Positions 17,367 through 25,514 of a stretch of DNA of 64,000 bases are shown one piece after another (the stretch's first letter is position 1; every line of letters begins with the position of its first letter). Source of the stretch: Chitinophagaceae bacterium. GTDB lineage: Bacteria > Bacteroidota > Bacteroidia > Chitinophagales > Chitinophagaceae. Below the pieces are notes generated by a model that saw nothing but the letters and a program-made list of their open reading frames with translations, ran no database searches and was not told the DNA's origin. The translations under genes were made by a program, and so were the position numbers. The stretch covers positions 1-64,000 of the forward strand of contig JAGKWS010000008.1 in assembly GCA_021151685.1 (NCBI GenBank). Reading direction: 5' to 3'.

Positions 17367-20078
17367 TTATTCCAGCACAGGGGCCAGCCAGCGGCCTATT
17401 TCGTCTGTGGTCATTCCTTTGCGTTTGGCGTAGTCTTGCAATTGGTCTTCGGTTATGCGGTTAATGCCAAAGTAGGTGCTATCGGGGTGGCTGAAATACC
17501 AACCACATACTGCCGAGGCGGGATACATTGCCAAAGACTCGGTAAGGGTAATGCCCGCATTTTCGGTAGCGTTCAGCAGGGCGAATAGTTTATGTTTTTC
17601 GGTATGGTCGGGGCAGGCAGGGTAGCCCGGTGCGGGGCGTATACCCTGATAGCGTTCTTTTACCATATCGGCCATAGATACATTTTCATCGGGTACATAG
17701 CCCCAGAATGTAGTACGGGTACGATGGTGCAACACCTCGGCAAATGCTTCGGCCAGTCGGTCGGCAAGGGCTTGTAGCATTATTTTGTTATAGTCGTCGT
17801 GGTCGGCCATAAAGCGTTGTATGTGAGGCTCTAAGCCGTGTATACTTACAGCAAAAGCTCCCATGTAGTCGGCATCGTGTCGGCCATCGGCTGTGTGGGT
17901 ACATGGTTTTATAAAGTCGGCCAGAGAGTAGTTGGGCTGCCCCGGGGCTTTTTTTATCTGTTGGCGCAGCATCTCCAGCACCGCCAGCTTTTTGCCGCTC
18001 TCATCTCTCAGCGAAATTGTATCCGGCGATTTTTTGTGAGCTTCCCAGAAGCCTATTACCCCTTTTGCAGTAAGCCATTTTTCGGCAATTATCTTATCCA
18101 GCATGGCATTTGCATCGTTGTAGAGGCGTGTAGCTTCTGTGCCTACCACTGCATCAGACAGTATATCGGGGAATTTTCCATGCATTTCCCACGATATAAA
18201 GAATGGCCCCCAGTCAATGTACTTGCGTATTTCGGCCAGGTCATAATCGGGGAAGGGGGTAACACCCATTTGTGCAGGGCGGGGTGGGGTATAGTTATCC
18301 CAGTCTATTTTTACTACATTTTGCTGTGCATCGGCCAGTGATATGTATTGTTTCACTGTTTTCTTATTCTCAAAGTCTTCGCGTAGCTTGTTGTATTCGG
18401 TACCGAGGGTGCCCAGAAAGCCCCCCTTTTGTTCTTTGTTCAGCAGATTGCCGGCTACCGTTACGCTGCGGCTTGCATCCAATACGTGCACTACGCCATG
18501 TTCGTACTGCGGAGCTATTTTTACTGCCGTGTGCATACGGCTGGTAGTAGCACCACCTATCATCAGCGGTTGGGTCATGCCCCTGCGTTTCATTTCTTTA
18601 GCCACATGTACCATCTCATCCAGCGATGGTGTTATCAATCCGCTCAGGCCAATGATGTCTACACCCTCTTTTTGGGCGGTATCCAGTATTTTGTCGGCTG
18701 GTACCATTACGCCCATGTCTATTACATCGTAGCCATTACAGCCCAGCACTACACCTACAATGTTTTTACCTATGTCGTGTACATCACCCTTCACGGTAGC
18801 CATCAGTATTTTAGCTGCACCGCTTTTTTCAGTATCTACATGGCCAGCCAATCGTCTCTCTTCTTTTTCGGCCTCAATAAAAGGTAGCAACCAGGCAACG
18901 CTTTTTTTCATTACGCGAGCACTTTTAACTACCTGTGGCAGAAACATTTTACCACTGCCAAAGAGGTCGCCCACTACATTCATACCATCCATCAGGGGGC
19001 CTTCAATTACTTCCAGTGGCCGTGCATACTGTAAGCGTGCTTCTTCGGTGTCGGCATCTATATAGTCTGTTATGCCGTTTACCAAGGCATGTTTCAGGCG
19101 TTCCTGTACGGTTGTGGTGCGCCATACATCGTCTTTTTTCTCTTCTTTACCTTTTGCTTTTACAGTTTCGGCAAAGGTGATGAGTTTTTCGGTACCATCA
19201 TCAGTTCTGTTGAGTATCACATCTTCGCACAGTTGGCGCAAGGCGGGTTCTATTTCGTCGTACACCACCAGCGCACCGGCGTTTACTATACCCATGTCCA
19301 TACCAGCCTTTATGGCATGGTATAGGAATACGCTGTGCATTGCCTCGCGTACCACATCGTTGCCACGGAAAGAGAACGAGATATTACTGACACCACCACT
19401 CACGCGGGTGAGGGGCATTTTCTGCTTTACTATGCGGGTTGCTTCTATAAAGTCTTTACCGTAGTTGTTGTGCTCTTCTATACCGGTAGCTATTGCAAAA
19501 ATATTGAGATCGAATATGATGTCCTGAGGGTTGAAACCTACTTTGTTCACCAATATATAGTAGGCTCGTTCGCATATGTTTACACGGCGTTGTAGCGTAT
19601 CGGCCTGCCCTTGCTCGTCAAACGCCATTACTATTACTGCTGCGCCAAAACTGAGGCAAACAGTAGCCTGTTCTACAAACTTTTCTTCGCCTTCCTTCAG
19701 TGATATAGAGTTAACAATGCACTTTCCCTGTATACACTTTAGCCCTGCCTCAATTATCTCGAACTTGGAAGAGTCGAGCATGATGGGAATGCGCGCTATA
19801 TCCGGCTCGGCCTGTAGCAGGTTTACATAGGTTATCATGGCTTGTACCCCGTCCAGTAGAGCATCGTCCATATTAATGTCCAGCACCTGTGCGCCATTTT
19901 CCACTTGTTGGCGGGCTACCGACAGGGCTTCTTCATACTTGCCTTCGCGAATAAGGCGGGCAAATTTTTTAGAACCGGTTACATTTGTTCGTTCACCTAC
20001 GTTTACAAAATTGGTTTCTGGGCGTACCACCAATGGCTCGAGGCCACTAAGGCGTAAGAATGGTCTTATTTCTGACAT
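17367..20078 (-). CDS. metH: Cobalamin-dependent methionine synthase lacking the homocysteine domain (split MetH)
   Basis: Methyl transfer from methyltetrahydrofolate through cobalamin. 903 aa starting MSEIRPFLRLSG at 20078; earlier ATGs give a non-homologous leader. Domains in order: pterin/folate-binding TIM barrel (about 25-290, NFVNVGERTNVTGSKKF), B12 cap (about 320-410), B12-binding Rossmann domain with DVHDIGKNIVG (cobalt-ligand H434) and GLSGLITPSLDEM, then the SAM-dependent reactivation domain ending with RPAPGYPACPDH. The N-terminal zinc/homocysteine barrel of E. coli MetH is absent, as in split systems where a separate S-methyltransferase gene supplies it; none is in this window. 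No B12 riboswitch is visible upstream. Confidence 0.94.
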   Translation of the reverse strand: MSEIRPFLRLSGLEPLVVRPETNFVNVGERTNVTGSKKFARLIREGKYEEALSVARQQVENGAQVLDINMDDALLDGVQAMITYVNLLQAEPDIARIPIMLDSSKFEIIEAGLKCIQGKCIVNSISLKEGEEKFVEQATVCLSFGAAVIVMAFDEQGQADTLQRRVNICERAYYILVNKVGFNPQDIIFDLNIFAIATGIEEHNNYGKDFIEATRIVKQKMPLTRVSGGVSNISFSFRGNDVVREAMHSVFLYHAIKAGMDMGIVNAGALVVYDEIEPALRQLCEDVILNRTDDGTEKLITFAETVKAKGKEEKKDDVWRTTTVQERLKHALVNGITDYIDADTEEARLQYARPLEVIEGPLMDGMNVVGDLFGSGKMFLPQVVKSARVMKKSVAWLLPFIEAEKEERRLAGHVDTEKSGAAKILMATVKGDVHDIGKNIVGVVLGCNGYDVIDMGVMVPADKILDTAQKEGVDIIGLSGLITPSLDEMVHVAKEMKRRGMTQPLMIGGATTSRMHTAVKIAPQYEHGVVHVLDASRSVTVAGNLLNKEQKGGFLGTLGTEYNKLREDFENKKTVKQYISLADAQQNVVKIDWDNYTPPRPAQMGVTPFPDYDLAEIRKYIDWGPFFISWEMHGKFPDILSDAVVGTEATRLYNDANAMLDKIIAEKWLTAKGVIGFWEAHKKSPDTISLRDESGKKLAVLEMLRQQIKKAPGQPNYSLADFIKPCTHTADGRHDADYMGAFAVSIHGLEPHIQRFMADHDDYNKIMLQALADRLAEAFAEVLHHRTRTTFWGYVPDENVSMADMVKERYQGIRPAPGYPACPDHTEKHKLFALLNATENAGITLTESLAMYPASAVCGWYFSHPDSTYFGINRITEDQLQDYAKRKGMTTDEIGRWLAPVLE

Positions 20079-20102
20079 TTTTAATATTTGGATAAAGCTT
20101 TG

Positions 20103-20110
20103 CAAAGGTA
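20103..20110 (-). promoter_or_regulatory. Bacteroidota -7 promoter box for metH
   Basis: TACCTTTG on the minus strand, 24 bases upstream of the metH start. With the box at 20172 it makes a divergent promoter region between metH and the DUF486 gene. Confidence 0.5.
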
Positions 20111-20171
20111 GTTCATTGAGCAATAATATATGCCTGAATGTGCTTGATGCAGGTGTATGTTGTCTTCTGTA

Positions 20172-20179
20172 TACCTTTG
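20172..20179 (+). promoter_or_regulatory. Bacteroidota -7 promoter box for the DUF486 gene
   Basis: TACCTTTG on the plus strand, 5 bases before the ATG at 20185. It favours that ATG as the start. Confidence 0.5.
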
Positions 20180-20184
20180 TGGGC

Positions 20185-20553
20185 ATGAAGGCATTGTATA
20201 CTATTGGAATGTTGGTTGTGTCTAATGTGTTTATGACATTTGCATGGTATGGCCATCTGAAGTTGAAGGATATTGAATGGTTCAAAAATCCGGGATTGTT
20301 TACCGTAATACTTTTGAGCTGGGGAATGGCGTTTTTCGAGTATGTCTTTCAAGTACCTGCCAACAGAATAGGGTTTCAGGAAAATGGAGGCCCTTTCAAT
20401 CTTGTAGAGCTGAAAACGATACAAGAGGCCATTACGCTGTCCATATTCATTATTTTTTCTACCGTAGTTTTTCGGCAAAAACTGGAATGGAACCATTTGG
20501 TGGGGTTCTTGCTGATAGTGCTGGCAGTATATGTAATATTCAAGAAGTGGTAA
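20185..20553 (+). CDS. DUF486 / DMT-like four-TM membrane protein
   Basis: 122 aa with four hydrophobic helices. Begins MKALYTIGMLVVSNVFMTFA followed by WYGHLK, then WFKNPGLFTVILLSWGMAFFEY and VPANRIGF, hallmarks of the DUF486 family, which is distantly related to small DMT transporters. The start at 20185 follows a -7 box; upstream extension of the frame runs antisense through metH and is not credible. Transport role inferred from family only. A strong terminator follows immediately. Confidence 0.9.
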   Translation: MKALYTIGMLVVSNVFMTFAWYGHLKLKDIEWFKNPGLFTVILLSWGMAFFEYVFQVPANRIGFQENGGPFNLVELKTIQEAITLSIFIIFSTVVFRQKLEWNHLVGFLLIVLAVYVIFKKW

Positions 20554-20554
20554 T

Positions 20555-20590
20555 AATTAATAAAGGCGGCATTTGCCGCCTTTATTAATT
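20555..20590. terminator. Bidirectional terminator
   Basis: Perfect 16-bp inverted repeat (20555-20570 with 20575-20590) with a 4-base loop. A/T-rich outer arms flank a GC-rich core, so U-tracts exist on both strands. It lies between the convergent DUF486 and RRM-protein genes. Confidence 0.85.
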
Positions 20591-20604
20591 GAGGGAAAAC
20601 AAAA

Positions 20605-21471
20605 TCAGAGTTTGTTGAAATTGTCTGAAGAGTCGTTTTCTTTATCCTTATCCTTGTCTTTATTGTTGTTATAGCTATCGTTTCCGTATTGCGACGGGCG
20701 TGGACGATAATTGGAAGAGCGGCCGCTGTAACTGTCGCCACCACCCTGACGATTGCGGTCGTAGTAACCACCACCAGAACGGTTATTGTTATAGCCACCC
20801 TCGCTGCGATTGCTGTTGTAACTGCCTTCACCACGATTACTGTTGTAGCCACCTTCGCCACGATTGCTATTGTAACCACCTTCGCGATTGCTGTTGTAGC
20901 CACCTTCGCCACGATTGCTATTATAGCCGCCCTCGCGGTTACTGTTGTAGCCACCTTCGCCACGGTTGCTATTATAGCCGCCCTCGCGGTTGCTGTTGTA
21001 ACCACCATCTCTGTTGTAGCCACCTTCGCGATGGTTGTTGTAACCACCCTCACCACGATTGCTGTTATAGCCACCTTCACGGTTGTTGTTGTACCCGCCA
21101 GAGCGGTTGTTGTTGTACCCGCCAGAACGGTTGTTGCCGTAGCCACCGCCTTGCCGGTTGTTGTTGTACCCACCAGAGCGATTGTTATTGTAACCACCCT
21201 GACGATTGCCGCCACCACCACTGCTGGTGTTATTTTGTTTCGCTTCTTTTACATTAATAATGTTGCCTTCGAAAAAACTCATGTCCAGATTATCAATTGC
21301 ATCATGGCTTTGTATTTTATCTGCCATTTCTACAAATCCAAATCCACGTGATGCCCCTGTTGCATTGTCGAATATTACTTTGGCTGTTAGTACTTCGCCA
21401 AAGTCAGAAAAAAGAGTCCTCAGTCCTTCTGCTCTTGTGTCAGGGTTGAGATTGCTTACAAATAAGTTCAT
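20605..21471 (-). CDS. RRM RNA-binding protein with long GGYNxNR low-complexity tail
   Basis: 288 aa. Residues 1-80 are a single RNA-recognition motif: RNP2 is MNLFVSNL and RNP1 is SRGFGFVEM, with EVLTAKVIFDN between. Residues 95-265 are about 19 imperfect units of GGYNxNR with RS, RQ, RE or RGE linkers, followed by an acidic/Asn end. Bacteroidota carry several short Gly-rich-tailed RRM proteins thought to act as cold-shock-like RNA chaperones; this tail is long for the group. The start at 21471 (MNLFVSN) is chosen because the upstream extension is not RRM-like. Confidence 0.9.
   Translation of the reverse strand: MNLFVSNLNPDTRAEGLRTLFSDFGEVLTAKVIFDNATGASRGFGFVEMADKIQSHDAIDNLDMSFFEGNIINVKEAKQNNTSSGGGGNRQGGYNNNRSGGYNNNRQGGGYGNNRSGGYNNNRSGGYNNNREGGYNSNRGEGGYNNHREGGYNRDGGYNSNREGGYNSNRGEGGYNSNREGGYNSNRGEGGYNSNREGGYNSNRGEGGYNSNRGEGSYNSNRSEGGYNNNRSGGGYYDRNRQGGGDSYSGRSSNYRPRPSQYGNDSYNNNKDKDKDKENDSSDNFNKL
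20740..21215. repeat. Tandem codon-level repeat encoding the GGYNxNR tail
   Basis: Degenerate 21-27-base direct repeats inside the RRM gene, all in frame. Several neighbouring units are identical at DNA level (the GGYNSNRGE type), so length change by slippage or recombination is possible without a frameshift. Confidence 0.8.
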
Positions 21472-21611
21472 GGTACTAAACTTGTTTTTAATTAATTCAC
21501 TCCGTAAAAATACGGCTGCCGTCAAAAATTTGCTCTAATATACGTAATTGTTTCTTTCATAGTTCAATAGGGTGGGTTAAATCGTTTTTTCTTTTTTTAA
21601 TCAGATCGTTG

Positions 21612-22424
21612 TTACCAGCTTCCTCCGGCACCGCCACCATCGCTGCTGCCACCACCAAAACCACCAAAGCCGCCACCGCCCCAGCTACTGCCACCACTGC
21701 CCCAGCTACCACCGCGGCCACTGTTCAGCAGGTTGCCTATCATCCATCCAGTCATAAAATCGCCTGCTCGGCGGCTATTGATGTACCCACCGCCACGACC
21801 ACCACCGCCTTTGCGATTTACAATGATAGCGATAACAATAAAAATGATAATCAAAAAAATAAATTCGCCTAAGCCGCCACCGTCACCGCCAGATGATTGC
21901 CCATCGCTGGTGTATTCGTCCTTGGTTACCGCTATTATGGCATCGGCCGTTTTATCTATACCTACATAGTAGTTACCATCTTTGAATGCGGGTCTTAGTT
22001 CGTTGCGGAAGATGCGCGATGTTTTGGCATCGGTAAGTACGCCTTGTAGGCCGGTACCGGTAGTTATCCATGCCTTACGGTCGTTGCGGGCTACCAGCAG
22101 CAGTACGCCATTGTTCTTTCCTTTTTGGCCTATTCCCCATTTGTTAAAGAGTTTTACTGCATAGTCCGATACATCGTACCCCTGCAAATCGGTAATGGTA
22201 ACAACAGTTATTTGGGTTGAAGTTGTTCTCGCAAAACCTTCCAATTTGTTTTCCAACTTATCTTCTTCATTACCCGATAGCATATTGGCCATGTCTACCA
22301 CCAGCCTTGGTGTAGCTGGTTTGTCGGGTATGGCTGTTTGCGCATTTGCAGCAATGCCTATCAGCAAGACCAGCATGGTGCTGCACATGTACAACCAATT
22401 TCTTAACGTGGAGGGTTTTCTCAT
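21612..22424 (-). CDS. TPM-domain membrane protein with Gly/Ser-rich tail (YgcG-like)
   Basis: 270 aa. Cleavable or anchoring N-terminal helix (about 10-28, ending NAQ). Then a TPM domain (about 40-175) with LVVDMANMLSG, ITVVTITDLQGYDVSDYA, NNGVLLLVARNDRKAWITTG and GNYYVGI. One TM helix follows near 195-215, and the last 55 residues are almost only Gly, Ser and Trp. TPM proteins of this layout are linked to envelope maintenance, with an unclear biochemical role. It overlaps the preceding TPM gene by 4 bases (ATGA), so translation is coupled. Third gene of lemA-TPM-TPM. Confidence 0.9.
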   Translation of the reverse strand: MRKPSTLRNWLYMCSTMLVLLIGIAANAQTAIPDKPATPRLVVDMANMLSGNEEDKLENKLEGFARTTSTQITVVTITDLQGYDVSDYAVKLFNKWGIGQKGKNNGVLLLVARNDRKAWITTGTGLQGVLTDAKTSRIFRNELRPAFKDGNYYVGIDKTADAIIAVTKDEYTSDGQSSGGDGGGLGEFIFLIIIFIVIAIIVNRKGGGGRGGGYINSRRAGDFMTGWMIGNLLNSGRGGSWGSGGSSWGGGGFGGFGGGSSDGGGAGGSW

Positions 22425-22885
22425 TTTCCAAATACTATTTCGTCAGGCAATTCGTTGCGTTTGATGTTGGTGTCGGGGGGGAAGTGTGTCGCCAGCGCAT
22501 CGCCCAGTTGGCGCACGCAGGCGCAGAGCCCGTTGGTGTAGTCTTGTTGGCGCAGGTGTTGCCCCAGTGTAGCAGCGGCTTGTTGCCAAAAGAGGGCACC
22601 GCCAGCTTTTTCGAATATGGCTTTATCGCCATACAGAGCAAATTGGCGATCTTCCCATGCTATGTATATAATAACTGCATTGTGCATAGAGGTCTTTTCC
22701 ATACCCAGTTGCAGAAATACTTCTCGGGCGCGGTCTACGGCAGAAACCCACTTGCAATGTGGTTCCATAAACACTCGTATTTCTCCGGATGTCCGGTTCT
22801 CTGCCTCGGCAATACATGTCATAACCTGCTGCTGCTGTGCGGCATCAAGAAATTGCTTTTGGGGTCGGCTGAATAATGCGGCCAT
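22421..22885 (-). CDS. Cytosolic-type TPM-domain protein
   Basis: 154 aa from the ATG at 22885 (MAALFSRPQKQFLDAAQQQQ); the longer frame from 22951 begins inside the upstream hairpin and is rejected. The TPM domain shows IAEAENRTSGEIRVFMEPHC, VFLQLGMEKTSMHNAVIIYI and FALYGDKAIFEKAG. There is no signal peptide or TM helix, unlike the partner it overlaps by 4 bases. The pairing of a soluble and a membrane TPM protein behind LemA is a recurrent Bacteroidota arrangement. Confidence 0.88.
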   Translation of the reverse strand: MAALFSRPQKQFLDAAQQQQVMTCIAEAENRTSGEIRVFMEPHCKWVSAVDRAREVFLQLGMEKTSMHNAVIIYIAWEDRQFALYGDKAIFEKAGGALFWQQAAATLGQHLRQQDYTNGLCACVRQLGDALATHFPPDTNIKRNELPDEIVFGK

Positions 22886-22922
22886 AGAGCGTGTAGTGTT
22901 TGGTAATAAACTGTTTGCAGAT

Positions 22923-22956
22923 GAAAAGTGCCGCATCTGTAGAGGCGGCACTTTTC
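22923..22956 (-). terminator. Hairpin between lemA and the TPM genes (attenuator-like)
   Basis: 12-bp perfect inverted repeat (22923-22934 with 22945-22956), 10-base loop, located 12 bases after the lemA stop and before the first TPM start. Read on the minus strand the distal arm ends in CTTTTC and is followed by AT-poor sequence, so it may be a partial terminator or an mRNA stabiliser that sets lemA expression above the TPM genes. Confidence 0.55.
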
Positions 22957-22968
22957 AGAAGATAGTTA

Positions 22969-23550
22969 TCAGAATTTAACTTCAGGTGCCTTTTGTGCTG
23001 CGGCATCGGCTTCAAACATGGTCATTTCCTTGAAGTGGAACAAACCTGCCATTACCACACCGGGGAAGTTACTCACCTTTATATTGTAGTTCTTAACGGC
23101 TTCGTTATAGCCATCGCGGGCCACTTTTATACGGTTTTCGGTACCTTCCAGTTGGCTCTGCAAATCGCGGAAAGCTTCATTGGCTTTCAATTGTGGATAT
23201 TGCTCGGAGATAACCATCAGTCTACCCAAAGCCTGGCTCAACTGACCCTGCGATTGCTGAAACTGTTGCAACTTTTCGGGTGTCATGTCTTTGGGGTCTA
23301 TTTTGATAGATGTAGCATTGGCGCGGGCCTGTATTACCTGCGTCAGCGTGGTTTGCTCAAAATTTGCTTCGCCTTTTACGGTTGCAACAAGGTTGGGTAC
23401 AAGGTCGGCACGGCGTTGGTAGCTGCTTTGCACATCTGCCCATTTTTGCTGTGCTTCCTTCTGGCTGGTGTTCATGCCATTATAACTGTTGCATGCGCCC
23501 ATAGATAAGATTACTAACAGGATACCGAAGATCAATAGTCCTTTTTTCAT
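22969..23550 (-). CDS. lemA: LemA family lipoprotein
   Basis: 193 aa. Lipoprotein signal MKKGLLIFGILLVILSMGAC with the lipobox cysteine at 20, then a long helical bundle: WADVQSSYQRRADLVPNLVA, TQVIQARANATS, MVISEQYPQLKANEAFRDLQ, and GTENRIKVARDGYNEAVKNYN leading to FPGVVMAGLFHF. All are LemA hallmarks. LemA proteins are envelope proteins with an extended helical domain; function is unresolved. It is the first gene of the lemA-TPM-TPM cluster and has its own -7 box. Confidence 0.95.
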   Translation of the reverse strand: MKKGLLIFGILLVILSMGACNSYNGMNTSQKEAQQKWADVQSSYQRRADLVPNLVATVKGEANFEQTTLTQVIQARANATSIKIDPKDMTPEKLQQFQQSQGQLSQALGRLMVISEQYPQLKANEAFRDLQSQLEGTENRIKVARDGYNEAVKNYNIKVSNFPGVVMAGLFHFKEMTMFEADAAAQKAPEVKF

Positions 23551-23568
23551 TGTTCATATATTTGATGT

Positions 23569-23576
23569 CAAAAGTA
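23569..23576 (-). promoter_or_regulatory. Bacteroidota -7 promoter box for lemA
   Basis: TACTTTTG on the minus strand, 18 bases upstream of the lemA start. Confidence 0.55.
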
Positions 23577-23737
23577 CACACAGTTCGCCAACTTACTGAA
23601 TGGCATATCGGCAAACAGACACAAATAGTCGGTAACTAACCGTTACGGGCAGTAGATGTATTCAAAAGGTTGTTGTACGGTCAATAATAACTGACAGGAA
23701 TCAAATTTGTTTACTTGGCTCTATGGGTAGGCAATGT

Positions 23738-23745
23738 TACTTTTG
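23738..23745 (+). promoter_or_regulatory. Promoter for kynU (-7 TACTTTTG with upstream TTG)
   Basis: Exact TAnnTTTG 23 bases before the ATG, with a TTG at 23715-23717, 20 bases upstream of the box. That matches the -33/-7 spacing of Bacteroidota housekeeping promoters. Confidence 0.6.
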
Positions 23746-23768
23746 CACACAAACCTACATAAGAAGCA

Positions 23769-25046
23769 ATGGCTGCATACGAAGCAACGCTTGAATACGC
23801 GCACTCACAGGATCAGACCGATATTCTTTTCCCCTTCAGAGAACGTTTCCTGTTCCCGCAACATCAGGGAAGAGATGTAATATACTTCTGCGGAAACTCG
23901 CTGGGGTTGCAGCCCAAAAGTGTGGAATACCTGATGAACTGCGAACTGCGCGACTGGGCTAAATATGGAGTAGAGGGGCACTTCAGGGCCGGGTATCCAT
24001 GGGTATCGTATCATCGTATATTTTCTGAGCGATTGGCCAAAATTGTAGGTGCCGGAAAAGATGAAGTGGTGGCGATGAACACGCTTACCGTGAATCTGCA
24101 TCTGCTGATGTTGAGTTTCTATCGTCCTACAGAAAAGCGTTTCAAAATATTGATGGAGGCGGGTGCATTTCCGTCAGACCAATATGCGGTGGAAACACAG
24201 GTGCGTATGCATGGCTTTGACCCTGAGGAGGCGATTGTAGAAATTACCCCTTCTGAAGGGCGTCATACTATAGAAGACATAGACATTATTAATGGAATAA
24301 AGGAAGTGGGCGATCATCTCGCTTTAGTTATTCTGGGCGGTGTAAACTACTACACAGGCCAGTTCTTCGATCTCGAAGCCATTACAAAGGCGGCACATAG
24401 CGTAGGTGCTTATTGTGGTTACGATTTGGCACATGCGGTAGGTAACATTCCCTTGAAATTGCACGATTGGAATGTAGATTTTGCATGCTGGTGCTCGTAT
24501 AAATATCTGAATTCTGGTCCTGGTGGGGTAGGTGGAGTGTATATACACGAACGTTATGGAAACGACCCTACTTTTCTGCGTCTTGCCGGTTGGTGGGGCA
24601 ATGAAGAGAAGACTCGCTTCAAGATGGAAAAGGGTTTCATACCTCAGAAAGGTGCTGCAAGCTGGCAAATGAGCAATGCGCCGGTGTTCAACATGGTAGC
24701 CCACAATGCCTCGCTTGATATATATGACAAAGCAGGTATGCAGGCCTTACGCGAGAAGAGTATACGCCTTACGGGATACATGGAGTTCCTTTTGAAGCAA
24801 ATTACCCATCTCGATTTTCAGATAATTACCCCCGAAGAACCCAGCCGCAGAGGGTGTCAGCTCTCATTGTTGTTTGGCGAAAATGGTCGTGATATTTTTG
24901 AGTTTTTGACAGAGTGTGGTGTCATAGCCGACTGGAGAGAGCCCAATGTAATAAGAATAGCACCTGTTCCATTATATAATACTTTCGAAGATTGTTACCG
25001 TTTCTACGAGTTGCTGATGGCAACAGGTAAAAATGACGAGATGTAA
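23769..25046 (+). CDS. kynU: Kynureninase
   Basis: PLP-dependent hydrolysis of kynurenine (or 3-hydroxykynurenine) to anthranilate (or 3-hydroxyanthranilate) and alanine, in tryptophan degradation or NAD synthesis. 425 aa, standard length. Key features: YFCGNSLGLQPKSV, WVSYH, AMNTLTVNLHLLMLSFY, YDLAHAVGNIPLKLHDW and the PLP lysine K245 in CWCSYKYLNSGPGG, followed by LAGWWGNEEKTRF and a C-terminal PNVIRIAPVPLYNTF segment. No other kynurenine-pathway gene (TDO, KMO, HAAO) is in the window, so it stands alone with its own promoter and terminator. Confidence 0.97.
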   Translation: MAAYEATLEYAHSQDQTDILFPFRERFLFPQHQGRDVIYFCGNSLGLQPKSVEYLMNCELRDWAKYGVEGHFRAGYPWVSYHRIFSERLAKIVGAGKDEVVAMNTLTVNLHLLMLSFYRPTEKRFKILMEAGAFPSDQYAVETQVRMHGFDPEEAIVEITPSEGRHTIEDIDIINGIKEVGDHLALVILGGVNYYTGQFFDLEAITKAAHSVGAYCGYDLAHAVGNIPLKLHDWNVDFACWCSYKYLNSGPGGVGGVYIHERYGNDPTFLRLAGWWGNEEKTRFKMEKGFIPQKGAASWQMSNAPVFNMVAHNASLDIYDKAGMQALREKSIRLTGYMEFLLKQITHLDFQIITPEEPSRRGCQLSLLFGENGRDIFEFLTECGVIADWREPNVIRIAPVPLYNTFEDCYRFYELLMATGKNDEM

Positions 25047-25070
25047 TCGGTAAACTTATATCCTTCAATA

Positions 25071-25106
25071 AACGCTCATTGTTACTGCAACATTGGGCGT
25101 TTTTTA
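25071..25106 (+). terminator. Terminator after kynU
   Basis: 8-bp stem (25071-25078 with 25094-25101, one G-T) followed by TTTTT, 24 bases after the kynU stop. Confidence 0.65.
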
Positions 25107-25230
25107 TATGCTATTTTCAGCAAGAGAAATTCGGTTTACTGTCTTTCTTTCTTACTCATCGGGTATGTTTCAGATGATTGCAGAGATATGAATAGTCTAT
25201 GGTCAAGGTAGGGTAAAATCTACTTTCTGC

Positions 25231-25277
25231 AACAAAGCCACATGAAGACATATATCTTCTGGTGGCTTTGTTTTTTG
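25231..25277 (+). terminator. Strong orphan terminator-type hairpin
   Basis: 11-bp perfect stem (25231-25241 with 25262-25272) with an inner 5-bp stem, followed on the plus strand by a T6 run. It lies 185 bases after kynU, which already has a terminator, and 16 bases past the stop of the minus-strand gene. It may back up kynU or end a separate short plus-strand transcript from about 25110-25230. Confidence 0.65.
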
Positions 25278-25292
25278 GTGAGTATATGATTC

Positions 25293-25514
25293 CTATTCTT
25301 CTTCGTCCCACTCCCATTGGTCTTGTTCTATGACCAGTTGCAGTACTTGTTCTGTCAGGTATTCAAGCCATCCGTCTCTGAAGCCACAATAGCGTGGTAT
25401 CTGTATGTTGCGGCTGGCAAGCCAACGGGCTATTTCGGGTAGGTACCGTGCCATCCTGTATCCTTCCTCATATCCTCTCTGGTATTCGTTATCGCTTACA
25501 TTGCCGTGTGCCAT
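25293..25514 (-). CDS. Hypothetical small acidic protein
   Basis: Family not recognised. 73 aa, soluble, with YQRGYEEGYRMARYLPEIAR, then CGFRDGWLEYLTEQVLQLV, and an acidic end (WEWDEEE). Aromatic-rich helices suggest a small folded helical protein. It stands alone, converging on kynU, with a gene-poor region upstream. A plus-strand frame over the same bases has atypical Cys/hydrophobic composition and is judged a shadow. Confidence 0.55.
   Translation of the reverse strand: MAHGNVSDNEYQRGYEEGYRMARYLPEIARWLASRNIQIPRYCGFRDGWLEYLTEQVLQLVIEQDQWEWDEEE

Noticed and set aside
20079..20184. Cobalamin or SAM riboswitch upstream of metH
   Set aside because: Only about 105 bases with -7 boxes for both genes; no B12-box or SAM-type conserved core was visible.
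20740..21215. CRISPR array, considered because of regular 21-27-base repeats
   Set aside because: Repeats are in-frame coding units without unique spacers, and no cas gene is present.
20376..21351. Frames of 220-281 aa on both strands across the RRM gene tail, rich in Val/Ala/Thr
   Set aside because: Low-complexity readings of the GGYNxNR-encoding repeats in other frames; no start logic or homology.
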